Of a stretch of DNA of 64,000 nt, positions 15,504 to 22,990 are shown in pieces. Location of the stretch: NCBI GenBank assembly GCA_003169845.1, contig PNAG01000011.1, positions 217,044 through 281,043 on the forward strand, written 5' to 3'. The stretch's first letter is position 1, and the number at the start of each line of letters is the position of its first letter. The DNA comes from Candidatus Dormiibacterota bacterium (lineage in GTDB: Bacteria > Chloroflexota > Dormibacteria > Dormibacterales > Dormibacteraceae). The notes under the pieces are model-generated. The model did not search any database. It had not been told where the DNA came from and worked only from the letters and a program-made list of their open reading frames with translations. Position numbers and translations under genes: made by a program.

Positions 15504-16710
15504 GCACGTTGAGGAGGCGCACCCGCCGCTGGCGGGGATCCGGGTGGTCGAGGTTGGCAACTACATGGCCGCGCCTTTCTGCACCATGCAGCTCGCAGAC
15601 CTCGGTGCGGAGGTCGTCAAGGTGGAGCATCCCGAAGGCGGCGACCAGGTGCGCCAGTCGGCACCGCTCGTCGAGGGCGAAGGCTCCGCGTTCATGCGGC
15701 TCAACCGCAACAAACGGTCGATCGCCCTGGATCTCAAGACAGACAAAGGAAAAGAGATCTTTCGCAAGCTCGTCGCCACGGCGGACGTGGTCGTCGAAAA
15801 TCTTCGGCCGGGAACGATGAGGGACCTCGAGCTCGAATACGAGAGCCTCCAGCTGCTCAACCCGGCCCTGATCTACGTCGCCGCGTCCGGCTGGGGACAG
15901 GATGGACCGCTGCGGGACCAGCCCGGGATGGACATCATGGCCCAGGCCCGCTCCGGCCTCATGAGCATCACCGGAACGCCCGGTGCCGAGCCGGTGAAGG
16001 TGGGAGTGCCCGTGTGCGACCTCGTTTGCGCCCTGTACGGCGCCCTCGCGGCGGTCGCGGCGCTTTACGAACGCCGCACGACAGGGCAGGGTCAGTACAT
16101 CGACGTGTCGCTGCTCGAGGCGGGCGTCTCGCTTGCGATCTGGGAGGCCGGCAGCTTCTTCGCCACCGGCGCCATCCCACGTCCATCCGGATCCGCCCAC
16201 CAGAGCGCGGCTCCTTACCAGGCATTTCGAGCCGCGGACGGTTGGTTGACCATCGGGGCGACCACCAGGCCTAACTGGACCGCGCTGTGCAAAACGCTGG
16301 GCCTGGACGGCCTGCTGGAGGACGACCGCTACGTGGACTCCAACCAGCGCTTTCGCAACCGTGAAGCTCTTGCCGCGACCATCGAGTCGGTGACCATGAC
16401 AAAGCCTGTCGCACATTGGCTCGACGTCCTTGGCGAGGCAGGAGTCCCGTCGGCGCCCATCCAGGATTTCGGCCAGGTCTTCACCGATCCCCACCTCCTC
16501 GCCCGGCAGTACTTCTGGGACGCGCCGCATCCAAAGGCCGGCCCTGTGCGTCAGCTCGGCTCGCCCATGCGCTTCTCGCGAACCCCGGTCCGGCGCGACA
16601 CCGCGGGACCGCTGCTGGGCGAGGACTCGGCCGGCCTGCTGGCCGAGTTGGGTTATGGATCCGCGGAGGTCGGCAGCCTGGTCCAGGAGCGGGTGGTGAA
16701 GGCGTCGTGA
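15493..16710 (+). CDS. Class III CoA-transferase (CaiB/BaiF family), second copy
   Basis: A paralogue of the preceding gene (405 residues): LAGIRVVEVGNYMAAPFCTMQLADLGAEVVKVEHPEGG, then LNRNKRSIALDLKTDKG and GQYIDVSLLEAGVSLAIWEAG. At the place where the first copy reads ALND, this one reads SLLE; I note the difference without claiming loss of activity. The two could form a heteromer or act on different acids. It overlaps the upstream gene, and its stop overlaps the GTG of the downstream enoyl-CoA hydratase, so the three are translationally coupled. Confidence 0.88.
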   Translation: MNDKHVEEAHPPLAGIRVVEVGNYMAAPFCTMQLADLGAEVVKVEHPEGGDQVRQSAPLVEGEGSAFMRLNRNKRSIALDLKTDKGKEIFRKLVATADVVVENLRPGTMRDLELEYESLQLLNPALIYVAASGWGQDGPLRDQPGMDIMAQARSGLMSITGTPGAEPVKVGVPVCDLVCALYGALAAVAALYERRTTGQGQYIDVSLLEAGVSLAIWEAGSFFATGAIPRPSGSAHQSAAPYQAFRAADGWLTIGATTRPNWTALCKTLGLDGLLEDDRYVDSNQRFRNREALAATIESVTMTKPVAHWLDVLGEAGVPSAPIQDFGQVFTDPHLLARQYFWDAPHPKAGPVRQLGSPMRFSRTPVRRDTAGPLLGEDSAGLLAELGYGSAEVGSLVQERVVKAS

Positions 16711-17504
16711 GCGAGGCCACAGGGGCGGAAGAGCTGATCGTCGAGCGTCGTGGCGCCATTGTCTGGATCACGTTCAACCGGCCGCAGGCGCGCAATGCGC
16801 TCACGTGGAACATGTACGACAGGCTCGAGCGGGCCTGTTACGACGTGAACGCCGACCGCACCATTCGCGCGGTGGTGCTCACTGGCGCCGGCGGCCAGGC
16901 CTTCGTGGCGGGGACGGACATCGGACAATTTCGCGCGTTCAAGACGGAGCAGGACGCCCTCGACTACGAGGCGAGGGGAAACGTGATCATGAGAACCCTT
17001 GAATCGGTCCGAGTGCCCATGATCGCCGCGATCGCCGGTCCCTGCACGGGCGCGGGGGCTGCCATCGCCGCGTGCTGCGACCTTCGGATCGGATCGCCAT
17101 CGGCGCGCTACGGGTTTCCCATCGCGCGCACGCTTGGCAACTGCCTCTCGATGGCCAACTACACGCGGACGGCAGCCCTGGTCGGGTTCGCGCGGCTGAA
17201 GGACATCATCATGCGCGCGCGCTTGATGGATGCTCCCGAGATGCTGGCGTGCGGGCTGCTGTCGGAGGTGACGCCCGACGAAGAATCGTTGCTCACAAGG
17301 GCGCAGTCGCTGGCGGAGGAGGTTGCGTCGCTCGCGCCTCTCACGCTGTGGGCGACCAAGGAGGCGCTGCGCCGAGTGCGCGACACCATGATGCCCGAAG
17401 GCGCGGACTCCGACCTGATCATCGCCTGCTACACGTCGAGCGATTTCAAAGAAGGTGTGGAGGCTTTTCTAGCCAAGCGCAAACCGAACTGGATCGACGA
17501 ATAG
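16707..17504 (+). CDS. Enoyl-CoA hydratase/isomerase (crotonase) family protein
   Basis: 265 residues. ITFNRPQARNALTWNMYDRL (about residues 20-39) and GQAFVAGTDIGQF form the CoA/oxyanion region, and PMIAAIAGPCTGAGAAIAACCDLRIG the second oxyanion-hole segment. The GTG at 16707 overlaps the stop of the CoA-transferase (GTGA). The frame is open far upstream inside that gene, but only the part from 16707 is crotonase-like. It probably hydrates the enoyl-CoA made by an acyl-CoA dehydrogenase such as that at 18467. Family is firm, reaction not. Confidence 0.87.
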   Translation: MSEATGAEELIVERRGAIVWITFNRPQARNALTWNMYDRLERACYDVNADRTIRAVVLTGAGGQAFVAGTDIGQFRAFKTEQDALDYEARGNVIMRTLESVRVPMIAAIAGPCTGAGAAIAACCDLRIGSPSARYGFPIARTLGNCLSMANYTRTAALVGFARLKDIIMRARLMDAPEMLACGLLSEVTPDEESLLTRAQSLAEEVASLAPLTLWATKEALRRVRDTMMPEGADSDLIIACYTSSDFKEGVEAFLAKRKPNWIDE

Positions 17505-17507
17505 CCT

Positions 17508-17569
17508 GCTCCCTCCTCCGCAAGGGGGCACTCAGCAAGTCCCATCCTCATCGCCGCTTGCACGTAGGG
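17508..17569. repeat. Interspersed repeat, family C, copy C1
   Basis: Starts just after the enoyl-CoA hydratase stop. CCCTCCTCCGCAAGGGGG forms a hairpin and is followed by a 24-bp stretch (17538-17561) identical to 40367-40390. The rest aligns with copy C2 with a few changes. Confidence 0.65.
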
Positions 17570-17604
17570 TCGCGCGGAGCGCCGGTTGGGGGATGCGGAC
17601 CTTG

Positions 17605-18354
17605 TCAAGACAACAAGAGCTTCACGACGGCGGCCAGCCCGCCGATGACGATCACCCCTCTGAGCACGTTCGCGGACAGGTGCCGGCCGAGCGCCGCCCC
17701 GAGCTGGCCGCCCGCGATGCTGGAGACAGCGAGGAGGCCCACCGCCGCCCAGGCCACGTGCCCCACCACGATGAAGACGATCGCGGCCGCCGTGTTGGTG
17801 ACGGCCGAGAGCACATTTCGCATTCCATTCAACCGCTGAAGCTCGTCATCGAGGAAGACCGAAAGCAGGCTGATGAGAAGCACCCCCAGCCCCGCGCCGA
17901 AGTAGCCTCCGTAGACGCCGGCCAGGAGGAGGCCGGCGCGCAGCGCCCACCGGCTGCCCGCACGTTCGCGATGGCTCGCGAGGAAGGCCGATAGCCGCGG
18001 CTGCGCGATCACGAGCGCGACCGCGAACAGGACCAGCCACGGCACGACGCGATGGAAGACTCCTTCGGGCAGGGCGAGTAGGAGGATGGCGCCGCCCAGC
18101 GCGCCGATCGCGATGGGAATCGACAGCTCGATCGCCCGGGCGCGCTGGCCGCCGAGCTCCCGCCGGTACCCGACCACCCCGCTGACGTTGCCGAAGATCA
18201 GGCCGATCGTGTTGCTCATGTTCGCAACGACCGGCTGGTACCCCACGGCGAGCAGGGTCGGAAAGGTCACGAGGGTGCCTGTACCGACGACGGCGTTGAC
18301 CATGCCGGCCACGAGGCCGGCGGCCAAGATCAAAACGACGTCCAGAAGGCTCAA
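17605..18354 (-). CDS. TauE/SafE (TSUP) family membrane permease, second copy
   Basis: 249 residues, strongly hydrophobic, with the TSUP Gly/Asn motifs GLVAGMVNAVVGTGTLVTFP in the first helix pair and GVYGGYFGAGLGVLLISLLS in the second half, giving the family's internal repeat. It is distinct from the copy at 6005-6838 and lies alone on the minus strand between two + strand acyl-CoA genes. The start codon at 18354 opens MSLLDVVLILAAG. Substrate unknown; characterised relatives export sulfite or organic sulfonates. Confidence 0.82.
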   Translation of the reverse strand: MSLLDVVLILAAGLVAGMVNAVVGTGTLVTFPTLLAVGYQPVVANMSNTIGLIFGNVSGVVGYRRELGGQRARAIELSIPIAIGALGGAILLLALPEGVFHRVVPWLVLFAVALVIAQPRLSAFLASHRERAGSRWALRAGLLLAGVYGGYFGAGLGVLLISLLSVFLDDELQRLNGMRNVLSAVTNTAAAIVFIVVGHVAWAAVGLLAVSSIAGGQLGAALGRHLSANVLRGVIVIGGLAAVVKLLLS

Positions 18355-18429
18355 GCCGACAGAGGTTAGTCGGTTAAGGCCCTTGACACGATGACGCAGT
18401 GCGGCGTAGCGTCATGCTGACAAACCGGT

Positions 18430-18449
18430 ACGTTCAAGTACTGAAACGT
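18430..18449. promoter_or_regulatory. Imperfect 20-bp palindrome upstream of acyl-CoA dehydrogenase
   Basis: ACGTTCAAGTACTGAAACGT is a dyad around GTAC with six of eight arm positions paired. A TTGACA lies about 40 bp upstream (18384). It is a candidate operator for the TetR regulator encoded after the dehydrogenase. Confidence 0.4.
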
Positions 18450-18466
18450 TGTCTTACACAGGAGCA

Positions 18467-19669
18467 ATGGCCGAGATGATTTCCTTCGAGCTGACCGACG
18501 AGCAGCGTGAGATCCGGGACTGGGTACACAGCTTTGCGGAAAAAGAGATCCGCCCCGTGGCCCACCAGTACGACGAGGCCGAGGAGTTTCCCTGGCCGGT
18601 CGTCAAGAAGGCGGCGGAGGTGGGTCTATACGGAGTCGAGTTCCTCCAGCAGACCTTTGGCGACAGCACCGGAATCATGCCGGCCCTGGTCGCCGAGGAG
18701 CTCACGTGGGGCTGCGCGGGCATCGCGCTTGCCATCCAGGGCACCGGGCTGCCGATCGCGGCGATCTTCTCCCAGGGCACCCCGGAGCAGATCGCGACGT
18801 GGATCCCGGCATGCTTCGGTACGGTCGACAAGCCGGCGCTCGGAGCATTCGCGGTCACTGAACCCGACGCCGGCTCTGACGTCTCCGCAATGAAGACCCG
18901 GGCGGTGCGCAGGAACGGCGACTGGGTGATCAACGGCCAGAAGATCTTCATCACGAACGGCGGGATTGCGGACGTGCACGTCGTCGTGGCGGCTGTCGAG
19001 CCGGAACTCGGCACGCGCGGGCAGGCGAGCTTTGTCGTTGGGCCCGGCACCAAGGGCCTGCGCATGGGCAAAAAGGAAAAGAAGATGGGGATCCGGGCCT
19101 CGCACACCGCGGAGGTGCTGCTCGAGGACTGCACGATCCCGGCCGAGAACGTGCTTGGCGGCGTGGAGAAGCTCGAAGCGAAGCTCGCCCGAGCCCGCGA
19201 GGGCACGCCCTCGCGCTCTTCGGTCGCGCTCAAGACGTTCGAGCTGTCACGCCCCATCGTCGGGGCGCAAGCGCTTGGGATCGCCCGCGCCGCGTTCGAG
19301 TTCGCGCTTGCGTATGCCAAAGAGCGCAAGCAGTTCGGGCGGGCCCTGATCGAGAACGAGGCGATCGCTTTCATGCTCGCCGACATGGCGACGGAGATCG
19401 AAGCCACCCGGGCCCTGATCTGGCGCGCGCTGTGGGAAGGCCGCAACGGCGGCGAGTTCAAGAAAGCCGAGGGCTCGATGGCGAAGCTGAAGGCAGGCGA
19501 GGTCGCCGTCAAGGTCACTGAGCAGGCGATCCAGATCTGCGGCGGCTACGGCTACATCCGGGACTTTCCGGTCGAGAAGTGGCACCGCGACGCCAAGATC
19601 TACACGTTGTTCGAAGGCACGAGCGAGATCCAGCGCATCGTGATCTCGCGGGCTCTGGCCAAGAACTGA
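18467..19669 (+). CDS. Acyl-CoA dehydrogenase
   Basis: FAD enzyme that introduces a 2,3-double bond into acyl-CoA and passes electrons to ETF. 400 residues: FELTDEQREIRDWVHSFAEKEI N-terminal helices, AFAVTEPDAGSDVSAMKTRAV (FAD/substrate), KIFITNGGIADVHVVVA, and the C-terminal RDAKIYTLFEGTSEIQRIVISRAL carrying the catalytic Glu in the short/medium-chain position. The insertion LARAREGTPSRSSVALKTFE near residue 240 is longer than usual. GGAG lies two bases before ATG 18467 but eleven before ATG 18476, so the second Met may be the real start. It is followed by a TetR gene that probably regulates it. Confidence 0.9.
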   Translation: MAEMISFELTDEQREIRDWVHSFAEKEIRPVAHQYDEAEEFPWPVVKKAAEVGLYGVEFLQQTFGDSTGIMPALVAEELTWGCAGIALAIQGTGLPIAAIFSQGTPEQIATWIPACFGTVDKPALGAFAVTEPDAGSDVSAMKTRAVRRNGDWVINGQKIFITNGGIADVHVVVAAVEPELGTRGQASFVVGPGTKGLRMGKKEKKMGIRASHTAEVLLEDCTIPAENVLGGVEKLEAKLARAREGTPSRSSVALKTFELSRPIVGAQALGIARAAFEFALAYAKERKQFGRALIENEAIAFMLADMATEIEATRALIWRALWEGRNGGEFKKAEGSMAKLKAGEVAVKVTEQAIQICGGYGYIRDFPVEKWHRDAKIYTLFEGTSEIQRIVISRALAKN

Positions 19670-19674
19670 CGGCG

Positions 19675-20274
19675 GTGGCGGTCTCTCCCGGCATTCAGCA
19701 GCGTCGGGACGCACGGCTGGAGAGACGCCGCAGGCGTATCGCCGGCGCGGCGCTCGACCTGTTTGCCACCCGCGGCTACAACGCGACCTCGGTCGAGGAC
19801 GTCGTCGAGCGGGCGAAGATGTCGAAGTCGGCCTTCTATGAGTTCTTCACCTCGAAAGAAGATTGCTTTCGGGAGCTGCTCGCTGAGCAAGGCGGCGCCC
19901 TGATCCGCGACGTGCTCGCGAGCGCCGCGACCGGTCACGACCATCACGAACGGCTTCGGTTTGGCATCACCACCTTCGTGCGCTCGTGCTTCGAGCAATC
20001 GTCGGTGGCGCGCCTTTTGATCGTGGAGTCGGTCGGGCTGAGCGAGGGCGTGGATAAGGTGAGGCACGAGCTCCAGGGCCGTTTCGCCGACGCGGTGGGC
20101 GAGGAGGTGCGGCACGCCATGCTCCACGATCCTTTTTACGCGGACAAGGACCCGCGCGTGTTCGGGCGGGCGGTCGTGGGCGCGGTCAGCGACGCCGTCG
20201 GCCACTACCTGACCCACCCGGGCATGGATGCGGAATCGCTGGCCGGCAGCCTCTGCAGGATCTTCGCCCCGTAA
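19675..20274 (+). CDS. TetR family transcriptional regulator
   Basis: 199 residues from GTG 19675, five bases after the acyl-CoA dehydrogenase stop. The N-terminal helix-turn-helix is clear: RRIAGAALDLFATRGYNATSVEDVVERAKMSKSAFYEFFTSKEDCF, about residues 17-62. The C-terminal ligand domain is helical and unassigned. TetR regulators beside acyl-CoA dehydrogenases commonly sense acyl-CoAs; the dyad at 18430-18449 is a candidate target. The frame remains open upstream inside the dehydrogenase, but that part is not TetR-like. Confidence 0.87.
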   Translation: MAVSPGIQQRRDARLERRRRRIAGAALDLFATRGYNATSVEDVVERAKMSKSAFYEFFTSKEDCFRELLAEQGGALIRDVLASAATGHDHHERLRFGITTFVRSCFEQSSVARLLIVESVGLSEGVDKVRHELQGRFADAVGEEVRHAMLHDPFYADKDPRVFGRAVVGAVSDAVGHYLTHPGMDAESLAGSLCRIFAP

Positions 20275-20291
20275 ACGCTCAACTGCGACGT

Positions 20292-20894
20292 GTGCGCCGG
20301 ATTTACGACCGAGACCCGGCCGGTTATCACCGCGGGTCGGCTTTGACCGAACGCCTGCTGGCAGCTCGCCGGCGGAAGGTGGGGGAGATCGTGACGGGCA
20401 GGCTGCTCGACATCGGCTTTGGGACGGGCATGAGCCTTACCCACTACCCGCCTTCGGTGAGCGTGATCGGGATCGATGCGAGCCTTGGCATGCTTCGGTT
20501 CGCCCGCGCCGAGGCGGCGAACCTGGGCCGCGCGGTGCAGCTGGTCGAGATGGATGCCGAGCGCCTCGGGTTTCCAGACCGAAGCTTCGATTCGGTCGCC
20601 TTCAACCTGTGCCTGTGCACGATCGGCGATCCCGAGCGCGCGGTGCGGGAGGCCGTGCGGGTCGCCCGGCCGGGGGCGCCGATGACCTTTCTCGAGCACG
20701 TGCGCAGCCACCTGCTGCCGGTCGCCCTCCTCCAGGACGCGCTGAGCCCGGTCCTGGTCGCGCTGCAGCAAGACCACTTCAACCGTCGCACTGAACAGGC
20801 GATCCGCCGGGCGGGGGTGGAGGTCACCTCGGTGGAGCGATTCGCGTGGGGTTTCTTCAACCTGATCGTGGGGCGGGCTCCGCAGGCCACTTAA
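20292..20894 (+). CDS. Class I SAM-dependent methyltransferase
   Basis: 200 residues with SAM motif I LLDIGFGTGMSL (about residues 39-50), motif II VIGIDASLGMLRFAR, and LGFPDRSFDSVAFNLCLCTI as the post-motif region of UbiE/phospholipid-N-methyltransferase-like enzymes. The ending FLEHVRSH... and CxxQ-like LVALQQDHFNRRTE resemble small lipid or quinone methyltransferases. The GTG at 20292 is 17 bases after the TetR stop. Substrate is not inferable. Confidence 0.8.
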   Translation: MRRIYDRDPAGYHRGSALTERLLAARRRKVGEIVTGRLLDIGFGTGMSLTHYPPSVSVIGIDASLGMLRFARAEAANLGRAVQLVEMDAERLGFPDRSFDSVAFNLCLCTIGDPERAVREAVRVARPGAPMTFLEHVRSHLLPVALLQDALSPVLVALQQDHFNRRTEQAIRRAGVEVTSVERFAWGFFNLIVGRAPQAT

Positions 20895-20951
20895 AGGAAG
20901 CGGGTGTCCATCCGTCCCGTGGCGTTAACGCGCCAAGGACGCTTGAAGCAC

Positions 20952-20980
20952 TTGCAATCCGAACACCTGTTCGCTATGCT
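20952..20980 (+). promoter_or_regulatory. LexA-controlled promoter with an SOS box in the spacer
   Basis: TTGCAA (20952-20957), 17-bp spacer, TATGCT (20975-20980). The spacer holds a perfect CGAAC-ACCT-GTTCG site (20960-20973). Predicted transcription starts only a few bases before the ATG at 20993. Confidence 0.75.
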
Positions 20981-20992
20981 GTGATTGCGAAC

Positions 20993-21358
20993 ATGCGTAC
21001 TTTGAGCACCCAGGTCCGGCTGCGGCGGTTGATCCGCTCATTCGAGGAGGCGGTGAACCGCCTGCTGTCGGACCCACACGAGCGTGAGATGGCCGGCTCG
21101 GTCGTAGCCAGGCTCGTGGAACTGGCTGCCGAAGTGCGCGAGTCATGGCGGCGGGAGAACGCTGCCGGACAGCTGCCGAGGTCCCTGGACCGGTATGTCC
21201 GCGGTTCTCTGCGCACGATCGACCTGGCGATCGCGGGCGTCCAGCAGGCCGGTGCCGACCTGGAGCTCCTGCGTTCAGACTTCGAGGAAGCGGCGCTGCC
21301 GCTGGAGATCTTCATGCGCGGCCTGGACGCCGAGCCGGCCCTGCAGCGCTCCGCCTGA
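20993..21358 (+). CDS. Uncharacterised SOS-regulated helical protein (121 aa)
   Basis: No family is recognised. The protein starts MRTLSTQVRLRRLIRSFEEA and is predicted mostly helical: Arg/Glu-rich, with heptad-like leucines, no membrane segment and no cysteines. The promoter at 20952-20980 contains a perfect LexA site in its spacer, and the ATG has no ribosome-binding site, so the mRNA is probably leaderless. It is one of four promoters in this window with a LexA site (with recA, lexA and the LysM gene). A role in the DNA-damage response, for example modulation of RecA, a polymerase or division, is inference from regulation only. Confidence 0.7.
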   Translation: MRTLSTQVRLRRLIRSFEEAVNRLLSDPHEREMAGSVVARLVELAAEVRESWRRENAAGQLPRSLDRYVRGSLRTIDLAIAGVQQAGADLELLRSDFEEAALPLEIFMRGLDAEPALQRSA

Positions 21359-21695
21359 GCAGCGTCTCCCGTGGCCGAGCCAGAACCAATCGACTGGGCA
21401 TCGTCGCCGGTTTCGTTGACGGCGAAGGGTGAATCGCGATCACGCGCAGCTTCTTGAAGACTAGAAACCGATGTACGAATCCATCGCGAACGAAGCTATG
21501 GTAGGTAGAACAGTCATTATCGTGAGCATCACCACTAGCTAGAGCCGGGCATTTGTAGGGCGACCAGACCCTTCCTCCCTATTTACATGGTTCAGTTCAG
21601 GGCGTGATCCTCGACGAGATGCGGATGTACGTCGTGGGGGCGTTCGTGATGGGGCCCGACACTTGCGTGTTCAGTGTCAAGGGCCAGTAAGGCGA
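21359..21695. other. 337-bp stretch without an intact gene
   Basis: Holds the LAGLIDADG relic described at 21394-21550 and, near 21657-21680, a small hairpin (GACACT / AGTGTC) ahead of the convergent glutaredoxin-like gene. No other signal seen. Base composition is lower in GC than the neighbours, which fits decayed foreign DNA. Confidence 0.5.
21394..21550 (+). pseudogene. Remnant of a LAGLIDADG homing endonuclease
   Basis: Frame 1 reads LGIVAGFVDGEG, then a TGA where the motif expects Cys or Ser, then IAITRSFLKTRNR. This is the first LAGLIDADG helix plus the following strand of intron/intein-type endonucleases. A second frame then reads YESIANEAMVGRTVIIV, like the next strand pair, so there is at least one frameshift as well as the stop. 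No second LAGLIDADG helix or splicing domain is left. Confidence 0.5.
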
Positions 21696-21920
21696 TCAGA
21701 CCGCCGGCAGGGCTTGGCTGAGCCGGTCGCGGTCGATCCGGCCCTCCGCGACCACGCGACCACCGACCAGGACCACCGGTACGCGCCAGTCATAGAGGGC
21801 GTGGAGTCCCTCGTCCTCGTCGACGTCACGCAGCTCGGGCTCGACGCCGAGAGAGCGCAATTCGCCTAACGCCTCGTCACAGAGGTGGCAGCCCTGGCGG
21901 GTCACCAGCACGATCTCCAC
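21696..21920 (-). CDS. Glutaredoxin-like thioredoxin-fold protein (74 aa)
   Basis: Small thiol-redox protein of the DUF836/glutaredoxin-like family: EIVLVTRQGCHLCDEALGEL has the CxxC active site (Cys11/Cys14) after the first strand, and DWRVPVVLVGG carries the cis-Pro. Length of 74 residues is normal. It lies 20 bases downstream of the LysM gene on the same strand and is likely co-transcribed from the LexA-controlled promoter at 22258-22286. Confidence 0.8.
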   Translation of the reverse strand: MEIVLVTRQGCHLCDEALGELRSLGVEPELRDVDEDEGLHALYDWRVPVVLVGGRVVAEGRIDRDRLSQALPAV

Positions 21921-21940
21921 CCTTCGAGGCTACGCCTCGG

Positions 21941-22246
21941 CTAGGACGGAAGCCGCAGGATCTCCCCCGCCCCGATCACCGGGCTCTGCAGGCCGTTGGC
22001 CCGCTCGATGTCCCCGACACGGGCTCGGACGTCGTCGGACGGGTAGCGCTGCGCCGCGATCGACCACAGCGTGTCCCCCGGCTGCACGACGACCGTAGCG
22101 TCCTGGGCGGCCGTGCCCCCGTGAGCCACGACAGCGAGCCCCAGGCTGACCGACACCGCCAGCAGCAGCACCGCGACCAGACGCCCGGCCGGCCGGATGC
22201 GCCGAGCCGAGCGCATTGGACGGATTCCATAACCTGTGGCGTACAT
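21941..22246 (-). CDS. LysM-domain membrane-anchored protein, YneA/ChiZ-like SOS position
   Basis: 101 residues: basic N-terminus, one membrane segment or signal anchor (LVAVLLLAVSVSLGLAVVAH, about 23-42) and a C-terminal LysM peptidoglycan-binding domain (VVVQPGDTLWSIAAQRYPSDD). It is divergent from lexA and has its own promoter with a LexA site in the spacer. The same arrangement exists for B. subtilis yneA and the mycobacterial lexA-neighbouring LysM gene (chiZ/Rv2719c), whose products delay division during SOS. The analogous role here is inferred from domain plus context, not from sequence identity. Confidence 0.8.
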   Translation of the reverse strand: MYATGYGIRPMRSARRIRPAGRLVAVLLLAVSVSLGLAVVAHGGTAAQDATVVVQPGDTLWSIAAQRYPSDDVRARVGDIERANGLQSPVIGAGEILRLPS

Positions 22247-22253
22247 CTGTTCG
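22240..22253. promoter_or_regulatory. Probable additional LexA site at the LysM gene start
   Basis: CGTAC-ATCT-GTTCG: one mismatch to CGAAC-N4-GTTCG. It covers the start codon region of the LysM gene. Confidence 0.45.
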
Positions 22254-22257
22254 CGTC

Positions 22258-22286
22258 AATGTAGGGAACGCGTGTTCGAATGTCAA
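22258..22286 (-). promoter_or_regulatory. LysM gene promoter with LexA site in the spacer
   Basis: Minus strand TTGACA (22286-22281), 17-bp spacer, TACATT (22263-22258). The spacer contains GAAC-GCGT-GTTC (22266-22277). Confidence 0.75.
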
Positions 22287-22294
22287 GGTAAAAG

Positions 22295-22308
22295 CGAACA
22301 AAGGTTTG
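22295..22308. promoter_or_regulatory. LexA site at the lexA promoter (autoregulation)
   Basis: CGAAC-AAAG-GTTTG, one base off the symmetric site. It overlaps the start of the lexA -35 box, the usual position for autorepression. Confidence 0.7.
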
Positions 22309-22334
22309 CACTGGCCGGGCAAGAGTGCTAGCAT
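22306..22334 (+). promoter_or_regulatory. lexA promoter
   Basis: TTGCAC (22306-22311), 17-bp spacer, TAGCAT (22329-22334), about 40 bp before the TTG start at 22376. Confidence 0.65.
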
Positions 22335-22375
22335 GGGCGCCAACGGCCCCACTAAGCGCTGGAGATGAGAACAAA

Positions 22376-22990
22376 TTGACCGAACAGCTCACCGAACGGC
22401 AGACCAAAATCCTCGACTACATCCGGAAGGTCACCCGTGACCGCAGCTATCCGCCGAGCGTGCGTGAGATCGGCGAGAACGTCGGTCTGAGCTCGAGCTC
22501 GACCGTCCACAACCACCTCAACCAGCTGGAGCGGCGCGGCCTGATCAAGCGCGATCCCAGCAAGTCCCGCACCGTGCAGCTCGTCCAGGACGCGAACGCC
22601 GAAACTCAGAGGCGCAACGCCATCTCGGTCCCGATCATCGGCAACGTCGCCGCCGGCGCCCCGATCCTGGCCGAGCAGAACATCGAGGACCACCTCCTCC
22701 TGTCGCCCGAGCTGGCGCAGGACGGCTTCTTCCTGCTTCGCGTCCGGGGTGACAGCATGATCAACGCCTGCATCCTGGATGGCGACCTCGTCCTGGTGCG
22801 TCCTCAGCAGGAGGCGCCCAACGGAACGATCGTCGTCGCACTGGTCGACGGAGACGCGACCGTCAAGCGCTTCGAGCGCGGCAACGGCCACGTCAAGCTG
22901 ATCGCCGAGAATCCCGCCTACGAACCGATCGTGACCACCAACGTGAGCCTGGTCGGAGTGGTTCGCGGCGTGATCAGGATGTTCCGCTAG
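22376..22990 (+). CDS. lexA: LexA repressor
   Basis: Master repressor of the SOS response; cleaves itself when activated by RecA filaments. The winged helix is TERQTKILDYIRKVTRDRSYPPSVREIGENVGLSSSSTVHNH, the Ala-Gly cleavage site is VAAGAP, and the serine/lysine catalytic dyad lies in RGDSMINACI and DGDATVKRFER. I chose TTG 22376, giving LTEQLTERQ and 204 residues, the normal LexA length; GGAG lies 11 bases upstream. The open frame continues 17 codons further without LexA similarity. Three LexA-type sites precede it. Its 3' end overlaps hflX, which is convergent, by 17 bases. Confidence 0.95.
   Translation: MTEQLTERQTKILDYIRKVTRDRSYPPSVREIGENVGLSSSSTVHNHLNQLERRGLIKRDPSKSRTVQLVQDANAETQRRNAISVPIIGNVAAGAPILAEQNIEDHLLLSPELAQDGFFLLRVRGDSMINACILDGDLVLVRPQQEAPNGTIVVALVDGDATVKRFERGNGHVKLIAENPAYEPIVTTNVSLVGVVRGVIRMFR

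Noticed and set aside
14202..16530. Long minus-strand frames opposite the two CoA-transferases
   Set aside because: Low-complexity Arg/His/Asp-rich shadows of clear CoA-transferase genes.
18384..18413. TTGACA with TAGCGT as the acyl-CoA dehydrogenase promoter
   Set aside because: The -10 match is poor and the spacer is 18 bp; mentioned only as context for the nearby dyad.
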